This document shows, piece by piece, positions 56,659 to 64,000 of a stretch of DNA of 64,000 nucleotides. Under the pieces are notes generated by a model that made no database searches, was not told the origin of the DNA, and worked only from the letters and a program-made list of their open reading frames with translations. Origin of the DNA: Harmothoe impar (taxonomy: Eukaryota; Annelida; Polychaeta; Phyllodocida; Polynoidae); NCBI GenBank assembly GCA_947462335.1, contig OX381704.1, positions 28,419,955 to 28,483,954 on the forward strand, written 5' to 3'. Position numbers and translations under genes: made by a program. Numbering within the stretch: position 1 is the stretch's first letter; every line of letters starts with the position of its first letter.

Positions 56659-57013
56659 CACTGAAAATCCATAGATTGAAAGGGTTAGTCAGTACAGACT
56701 ATCCTAGGTTGGTCATATGAGTGTGAGTGATAATGGCAAAGTTATATTCAAAAATGACCGAGGGGTCAGTCAGTAAGGGCTAACCTAGGTTCATCATTGG
56801 TGTGTTGTATTTGTATACCACTCGTTGGGGCCACCTGTCATGACCAGTGGCTCCCCCTGGAAATAAAAAGACTAAGGTGGGTTGGTCAGTACTGACCAAC
56901 CTGACAATAATAACTGACCTAGGTTGGTCGTATAGGGAGCCAAAAAATGACTGACTAGGTTAGGCACTAGTGACTGAGAGGTTGGGCGTATAGGGAGCCT
57001 AGGAATATCAGTG
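56659..57013 (+). mobile_element. MITE, CACTGA ends, copy 2
   Basis: CACTGAAAATCC at the left and GGAATATCAGTG at the right, each with an adjacent TA (56657-56658 and 57014-57015). The interior is full of GGTTGGTC, GTATAGGGAGCC and CTAACCTAGG words in both orientations. It is the inverted relative of 51806-52122. About 355 bp. Confidence 0.87.
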
Positions 57014-57061
57014 TAGAGGGCCTATTATACACTATCAAAGGTACTTGTGCATCTACCTACT

Positions 57062-57143
<82 letters not shown>
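57062..57143. repeat. (CA)n-(TA)n microsatellite
   Basis: A short CA run followed by about 70 bp of TA, just outside the preceding MITE. Confidence 0.97.
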
Positions 57144-57146
<3 letters not shown>

Positions 57147-57168
57147 GCCCTAGGGGGTAGCTGTGTCA

Positions 57169-57336
57169 CTTGTTGATCCTAAGAAGTGCCAATGTCCCTT
57201 GTCAATCCTAAGAAATCGGTCCTGTCCCTTGTCAATTTTAAGAAGTACGCTTATCCCTTGTCGCCAACCCCGAGCACCCCTCGTCCCTTGTCCATAAGGG
57301 TTAAAATAGGGTCTTGCACCCTTGTCGATTTTACCC
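57169..57336 (-). repeat. About 30-bp minisatellite, 6 units
   Basis: Units begin CTTGTCAAT or CTTGTTGAT at 57169, 57198, 57228, 57257, 57287 and 57321 (spacing 29-34 bp) and end in TCC or ACC. The last units are diverged. Confidence 0.85.
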
Positions 57337-57807
57337 GTCGGGGGCCCTACCAGTAACAACCCGCTATATCCTTATACATGCTCCCTCCACTCCACACTCT
57401 GACCACGGACACACTGACTCCCTTCTACCCAACCCATACTACTAGCAGCATGGCCGACAGTGGGCACGCTAGTAGTGGCCGCCATAGCCTCATTCTCGTC
57501 ACGCAATCAGCGCTGCGCTGGTTGGCGGCCTGCCGGTCAACAATGATACCTGTTTATTGTGTGGCCGCTGACCGACCGGTAATCAGCGACAATGCGCGCG
57601 TCCCGACATCGTTAACGCCTGGAGCCCATTAGAGCCGTCCCGACGTGCACTGCGTCTAATGCCCGACGCCCGACTAGCACTTCCGGTTCACGACGAATGC
57701 AACAGAGGAAGTGGAAGGGCGTCCGAGGGAATGGGATAAGCGGCGAGGGACGAGTGCAGGGTATACCACCAAAGGTTATACATAATTGCGATACTTGTGA
57801 ACATTAT

Positions 57808-57809
<2 letters not shown>
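57337..57809. other. GC-richer non-coding
   Basis: No supported gene. The 84-codon plus frame at 57378-57632 is unrecognised. Confidence 0.4.

Positions 57810-57891
<82 letters not shown>
57810..57891. repeat. (GA)n microsatellite, about 82 bp
   Basis: Uninterrupted GA dinucleotides followed by two diverged AAAGCTAGAGAG units. Arg-Glu and Ser-Leu frames across it are artefacts. Confidence 0.97.
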
Positions 57892-57893
<2 letters not shown>

Positions 57894-58150
57894 AAGCTAG
57901 AGAGAGAAAGCTAGAGAGGTAGACAGTGAAATATAGAGAGGCAGAGAGACCGACAACGACATATAAAACGACACCATATATATATGGCGAACTACGTGAC
58001 AATTTTGTCAGAAGCCCAGGCAGGTTATAGATGTCACATTTGGAATATGATCAAATAGGCAAAAAAAGGAAAGAATAACAGGAATCCTATCCGATTATAT
58101 GTGTTCATTATACATGTAGTAAAAAGAAACAGATGGACTTTTTTCGTCAA

Positions 58151-58219
58151 CCATATTTGTATAATTTGGTCGTCCATATTTGTATAATTTGGTCGTCCAT
58201 ATTTGTATAATTTGGTCGT
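58151..58219 (+). repeat. 23-bp tandem repeat, 3 identical units
   Basis: Three perfect units beginning CCATATTTGTATAATTTGG (58151, 58174, 58197). Identity implies recent expansion. Confidence 0.95.
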
Positions 58220-59591
58220 TCTTTATTCCCACGTAAACCTAACTTGACAGCGTGTGTTCCCAATTGCACACCGAGAACGAGAAGAGAGTGGGCAACAGTA
58301 TGTCCCGTCAGTATACATATACAAGTAGCACGGTGCTACAGTAACAGCAAAAGCCAGGAACATTCATCCATGGCGTGAATAAATATGCTATGACATATGA
58401 CGGAGGCCCTTCTCGTCTGGTATCGCTGTCAAGAGTCATTCTGAGCAATAACAAAAAGATCACAATGGCATTTCACTTTATGCCGTGCGAAACGCCCAAT
58501 CGCACATGGTGATAATGGCAAGACACATGTACATGCGGGTGTCATTATCCTTCTGCCTCTGTTATCTGCACATTGTGCAGTCACCTCAATTATTTTATTC
58601 CATGTCAGCTTGAATCATTTAAATGGCAGCATGATGCAAGACTTCAGCATGCTTCATTCCGACCCCATGTTGTTCCATTCGGATCAGGGTCACTACATCC
58701 CAAATCAGACTCAATTTTTTCGTCGTCTGGCTTTAGTTTCATTTTCAATTTGTTCAGGTTATTGTTAACCTCCTGGTTTTATTTGGAAAGAATTAATTGA
58801 AATTCTCTCCTGGTTCATACGATCCGTGGTCTCTGCATTGATGCCCTAGAATCTTACATCTTACGACGATGCACTGCCATAGGCATTCCTTTGATATATA
58901 TACATTTGTAATAGGTTTCTGAGTATTCCTTTGCAATTACTTTGAATCAGTCATAATGATTATGAATCACCACCAGGGCTCAATTAGTTGTAATAACCGT
59001 ATTGATCTAATTGTCTAACATAGCACAATCAGTAAGACTAATCTGATTGTCACTTGTCTATAATGCTTTAGTACACTCTACCTTCTGAACATGAATACTC
59101 TTCTAACCGATTAAATGTACTCCATATACCAGCTGGAAAAATTGGTTCACAGATTATACAATGTGAAAAGCATTCTAGCAGTTTATGTTCAAAAAGAGGC
59201 AAAAATGGCCTAAGACAGCTCTAGGATCAGGCCGAGGAATATGTATAATATATATATATATATATATATATATGGTATATACATAAATAGACCTGGTCTG
59301 GCTCCATGTGATACACAGATGTATTGAGCTGTCGGCTCATCCTCCGAGGAAAGCATTTACCATGGTGCTGTTACCTGTTGGCGTTTAGTCCGAAATTAAT
59401 GATGCACCTGCCTCTGTAGAGCTAGTCAGGAACACATTGTACGGATGAATAATACCACAGGCATCATCAGAAAATGTGGGTAGAGCTAGGCTACACACAT
59501 AGGATTGTTGACCATATAGGATTGCATATATACTTATACTTTTCTTTATATATGTATAATCTATGGTGAATATTGCCAACTGGTAGTTCAA
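58220..59591. other. AT-rich non-coding with a short (TA)n
   Basis: A (TA)n run lies at 59245-59273. No supported gene. Confidence 0.4.
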
Positions 59592-60320
59592 CAGTCAATA
59601 AAAATGGTCAATATTGCCGGGTTACTAGTGCATGTAGTAATGATGCTATGTTAGTAGTCTATGAAAATGATAATTTTTGCCGGGTTAGTAGTAGTGGTAG
59701 TAGTCTATGGAAATAGGGAATATTGCCCGGTTAGAAGTAGTGAAAGTAGTCTATGGAAATAGGAAATATGGCCTGGTTAGTAGTAGTGATAGTAGTCTAT
59801 GGAAATGGGGAACATTGACTGGTTAGTAGTTGTGGTAGTAGTCTATGAAAATGATAAATATTGCCCGGTTAGAAGGAATGTTAGTAGTCTATGGAAATGG
59901 GGAATATGGCCTGGTTAGTAGTAGTGATATTAGTCTATGGAAATGGGGAATATTGACTGGTTAGTAGTAGTGATAGTAGTCTATGGAAATGGGGAATATT
60001 GACTGGTTAGTAGTAGTAATCGTAGTTTATGGAATTAGAGAATATTGCCTGGTTAATTGTAGTGATGGTAGTCTGTGGAAATGGGGGATATTGACTGGTT
60101 ATTACTAGTGATAGTAGTCTATGGAAATGGGTAGTATTGCAACATTAGTTGTAGGGATGGCGTGATAATAATCTATGGAAGTGTTTGATATTGTCTGGTG
60201 AATATTGCCTGGTATATGAAAGTGATAATTATAGGGTGGCAGTAGTCTAAATTGAAATAGTGAATATTGCCTGGTGAGGAGTTATAAGAGCTTGATAATG
60301 GTCTATGGAAATAATGAATG
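59592..60320 (+). repeat. 46-bp minisatellite, exact period over 10 intervals
   Basis: The word GTCTATGG or a one-base variant occurs at 59657, 59703, 59749, 59795, 59841, 59887, 59933, 59979, 60025, 60071 and 60117, always 46 bp apart. Flanking units at about 60171, 60245 and 60301 are spaced 54, 74 and 56 bp. Units also share AATATTG and GGTTAGTAGTAGTGATAGTA. Point changes are many but the core contains no indels. Confidence 0.95.
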
Positions 60321-61210
60321 TTATAGCATACCTAGTTATGTAATCGTGAAAGAGAGCCGTCTAATATGTGACCGTAATATCCATTTAATGAGATGGATAC
60401 CAGTGCATTTAAGGACAGCAATGATTGGATCTAGTAACAACACATGTCAGTGGGACGTCTCCATTAACCATTCAAACTCCCCTAGGATATACAATCCGAA
60501 TGTCAATTAATATAGGCCATTCATGATTGCGTTATAGCAGACAATATGCCAATCCTACACCTGCCATGTAAGGATATTCTATCAGGGTAACGGAAATATA
60601 GCAAATACATTCATTATGACAGCGACACATTAATTTCTACGTTGCTGTTGCTCCATCTCATGTGTACAAAATGTCCCTAGTTAGAATCGTGAATAATTAG
60701 CAGTCGGATGTAATATGAGAATGGAAATACCTCTAAGTGCTGTAGTCCTCTGGTTTCACTAGCTCTTGCTATGACAACTGTGACAGCGAAACCAGAAAAT
60801 AATCAACTGAGGCCATGGTATGTTGTTTAGGTCCTTTAACCCTTACTGCTGTCATCATTTTCGCGGAGACTATTCTAGTACCACATTGTAAAGCATATTG
60901 GTGGGGAGTGTCGTGGTCATGCCACATGCCCAGAATTATTTGACGCCATGTTATAACCATGCATGGAGAGTACTCTCAGTACAATGCATCCCATTCCAGC
61001 TGCCTTTGACAGGATATGCTGGACACCTCCTTATCCATTTACATACCATGCATATTGGTCGGCCGATTCTACCTGTTCCTCTCACCCCTACGCACTGCTG
61101 TGTATGATACCTGTGGTATATATCTGATCATGATTTGTGAATATGTAACAGCCAGGCTGTATTCCACATGAAGGGTGCTCCACTGTAGAGTACCACCACT
61201 GGTGGCAGTG
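60321..61210. other. Non-coding, nothing recognised
   Basis: No supported gene. Confidence 0.4.
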
Positions 61211-62314
61211 CACTGTAGATAGTTAGTGTAGGTATACAGTAGAGTCTACAGTAGAATCTATGGAGAATGGATTTACAGTAGAATTTACTATAGACTTACA
61301 GTAGATTCTACTGTTTACCTACACTGCAAAAAAGGTGCTTAGGTTTTAAACATGTTTAGGTCTAAACATGTTTAAAGTCTAAACATTTTACTAGGTTTGT
61401 GTTTTTGAATCCTTCTGTTTAGGAATTAAACACTTTTATTCTAAACACCTAAACATTTATGTTAAATATGTTTAGATGTTTAGTATCTAAACAGTATGGA
61501 GAATTAATGTTTATAATGTAAACATGTAGTGTTTAGATCATAGTATATCAAACACATACCAGATGGCAGCTCTGCGGTTGACTGTAGAATTTACAACCAC
61601 AACCAACATCATTGCTGTTCTAAAAGTGCTTGAATCTGAGTAAATTAATTCAAATTTCATGGGATACAAAAGGATAATAATACACATTGAAGGATTCAAG
61701 GGTAGAATGCTACTTTATGATGATGACGATGCAATAAAGCTACATCTGCTACATAGACACCTCCCTTAAAAACTCTAAGAATAGATAAAGCATTATTTTC
61801 CCTAAAGGTCTGTTGTATTGACTCAAGGTTGTGTCTATGTTAAAGTAGAGGCCTATGTGAAATAGTAATGCATGTACATTGGCTCATGGGGGGGGGACTG
61901 TTAGAAGTCTCTTCGAGACACTATATATATATGGAAATAAAATATATTAGGAATTTATTCAAATATCAGTATCTAAACATAATAATGATCTACAATGTCT
62001 CTAGACACACCACTTCCATCCTTAAACGCTTTATATATAAACACAATAATATGATAAACTCTTGAATTCTAAACACTTCATTCTTCTAAACACATTGATT
62101 TAAACACATACATTTCTAAGCACTGAGCTAAACATAATTATTATTGATCTAAACATGTTTAGCAACATATTGTGTAGACAAATACGGGGCAGGATTGTGT
62201 TTAGGATTGTGTTTAGGATCTAAACACCTTTTTTGCAGTGTACAATAATGAACTGAACACCTACAGTAGAATCTACTGCACATGTACAAAAATGGCTACC
62301 AACTTTTTACAGTG
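61211..62314. mobile_element. Outer MITE with TCTACTGTAGA words, interrupted
   Basis: The left end CACTGTAGATAGTTAGTG and the complement of the right end CACTGTAAAAAGTTGGTA are imperfect inverted repeats. TACAGTAGA or TCTACTGTA words fill the flanks on both sides of the inner insertion (61240-61319 and 62260-62285). The right terminus is almost identical to the left terminus of the element at 50226. Confidence 0.75.
61320..62242. mobile_element. Nested MITE with GTTTAG/CTAAAC words
   Basis: The left end TA-CACTGCAAAAAAGGTGCTTAG is mirrored by the right end CTAAACACCTTTTTTGCAGTG-TA. TA duplications mark insertion into the outer element. The interior carries dozens of GTTTAG and CTAAAC words, many as CTAAACATGTTTAG palindromes, densest at 61340-61560 and 61970-62225. 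About 920 bp, no transposase. Confidence 0.9.
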
Positions 62315-64000
62315 AATGTATTTAGTGTCGCGGCCTCTGGCCCCTGTGGCAGCCACATGAGTACTCTATGTGTTTCCGTACAGTTAGCAGGAAGCAGTGG
62401 CAGTCACTTTATATTCATGTGACACCAGGGCCGGGTCTGTTAGCGGCCAGAGGGTCGATAAGGGCGCTTTACGACAGCCTCCAAAGGACAATACCATATA
62501 TAGCTAGTTATCAGCTGCTGCCCCCTCGCACCCTGTTGGAAGGGGAGATCTTCCACCGGGAGTGATATTAACCCCTTAAGGATGGCATAGTGCTTTAATG
62601 TGTGTTGCCCTTTGTTATCATGATGCATGAGTATAGCCTCGTAGAGTTCATTCATTCATACATCGATAAACAACATAATGCATTAAATCACTCTGCTTCC
62701 CTAGAAGGGTTAAAGCTCAGCACCTACATATTGCATACCCTTCTATAAACCACTGGGGGGTGATCATAGACAGGCGTGCACAGATTACAAAGCTGCAACA
62801 TTCGCGATGGCTTTCCTTTCCACAAAACAGTAAAGTATTACCCCGCCTGCGGGAGATCACCCCTTGGGTGACGATATGGGACTATACCACGGGATGACGA
62901 CAGAGAATAGATATCTGTGGCATCTTCTACGATGGTACATCCTATAGGATAGATCCCATCACTTTGAGATATTCTGGCACCAACTGTATCGTGTTAATCT
63001 AAATGAATTCCGACTTAGACAATACACATATATATGGCATACTGCCATGGCAAACGCCTATCAATTTTAGTAAACACACCCATTTATAATGGGACTATGA
63101 AATACCCAGATGTCCAGACGCATGAGGGTATCTTCAGCCATTATGACATGATATGCAATTTTCGGGCTCTGAATCATGCACACGAGCACCCTTCACACAC
63201 CATGACAATGCTTCTTCAGCACAGCACATGACACTCTATTATACATGTCCAGCCTCATACATCTAACTTATGGACTATTATTTTCCTTAGGACCCCAAGG
63301 CAGGTCTTATTTTCCTACTTTGCTTTGCCAATAACAATTTACAGACCTGTCTGCAGTTTTGGCTTCCCTGGTGTAGCCGTGATTCATTTACGCCTGTGCG
63401 TCTGCTTGTTTAATATTGATAAGCTGACAATGGGGGCTGCAGCCAATGGCCAACCTCAGCTCCTGCAATGTGCCTTTCATTAGGGCCTATGCTCATAATG
63501 TTTCAACGCCGCCACCCTGTCATACTCAAAGGCAGGGCGTAAGCTTGCATAACCGTTTCCAACGCAACAACACAAATACAGTACTTTATTCGCGTAGAAT
63601 GATAGAAAAATAGGGTCTGGTCGATTCTTAAAGAATCTCAACGGGATGATAATGTTGGTTTTGAAGATATATCTGGCATTTATGTGTGAAGCTACTCGTC
63701 ATTTGGGACACTGTCATAAGAAAGTGCGAAAACTGATTAGTGTAGGGACACAGAATTATGGTCTGTTGGGTTACCTGATGAACGAGTTATTATTTGTTTA
63801 GACCTCAGTATTACCTTGGAGTGCATCTGCATCAAAGCTTTGGAGATCATTATGGTGAATTCACATGACGAGTTGGAGAAGCAGTGTGTGCTACGTGTTT
63901 CAATATTGCTTATACAGTATTTGTATAATATCATGTAGTTATTCCTTATTTTGTACCTGCTCTCATACATCACACCATAATATACGATCAAATCCATGCA
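62315..64000. other. Non-coding, nothing recognised
   Basis: No supported gene. A GGGTTAAAGCTCAGCACCTA string near 62708 resembles CTTTAAAGCCCCAGCACCCC near 52343, perhaps ends of a shared repeat. Confidence 0.4.

Noticed and set aside
59592..60320. CRISPR-like array of regular 46-bp spacing
   Set aside because: Whole units repeat without unique spacers, and the genome is animal; it is a minisatellite.

Overview
This is a 64 kb piece of an animal nuclear genome, almost certainly a non-vertebrate (my inference). It holds one convincing protein gene, a Shaker/Kv1-family voltage-gated potassium channel read as one 575-codon open frame on the minus strand (26927-28654). The rest is sparse, repeat-laden non-coding DNA. 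The animal assignment rests on the channel itself, its uninterrupted frame, the CpG-rich block upstream of it, tRNA-derived SINE-like sequences, many short TA-flanked inverted-repeat transposons (MITEs) and abundant (TA)n/(GA)n tracts and minisatellites. I could not fix the phylum. No rRNA gene, intact tRNA gene, CRISPR array, bacterial operon or recognisable transposase or reverse transcriptase was seen.

Layout. 0-10 kb: non-coding, with a 23-bp minisatellite and a TCTG-rich tract. 10.2-11.2 kb: a foldback element built of GGCCAATAT-like words. 11-25 kb: non-coding, with MITEs (13.5, 19.8, 21.2 kb), minisatellites and a SINE-like block next to a (TA)n tract. 25.0 kb: a CRE-like cluster. 26.6-30.6 kb: the Kv gene on the minus strand, with a possible poly(A) signal, a candidate 5' UTR intron and a GC-rich upstream block that is rich in CACCTG E-boxes. 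30.6-33.3 kb: a direct duplication bracketing two related MITEs. 34-45 kb: simple repeats and a 1.8 kb compound element at 41.7-43.5 kb. 50.2-52.1 kb: a 1.16 kb MITE carrying a minisatellite and a SINE fragment, then another MITE whose inverted partner lies at 56.7 kb. 57-60 kb: microsatellites and minisatellites, one with an exact 46-bp period. 61.2-62.3 kb: a MITE nested inside a MITE.

Two signals stand out. First, the 9-mer GAGCAGCTC or its complement GAGCTGCTC occurs 23 times, where about 0.5 would be expected with equal base frequencies. It lies outside the transposons, is absent around the Kv gene, and mostly reads forward on the left of the gene and reverse on the right. Second, the Kv channel's S4 voltage sensor lacks exactly one three-residue charge repeat compared with Shaker. 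A third theme is that several MITE families share TA-CACTG ends while each fills its interior with many copies of its own short word in both orientations.

The rest of the window gives no gene I can support. Most long frames there come from low-complexity or GC-rich DNA. Counts and periods were made by eye, and no database search was possible.
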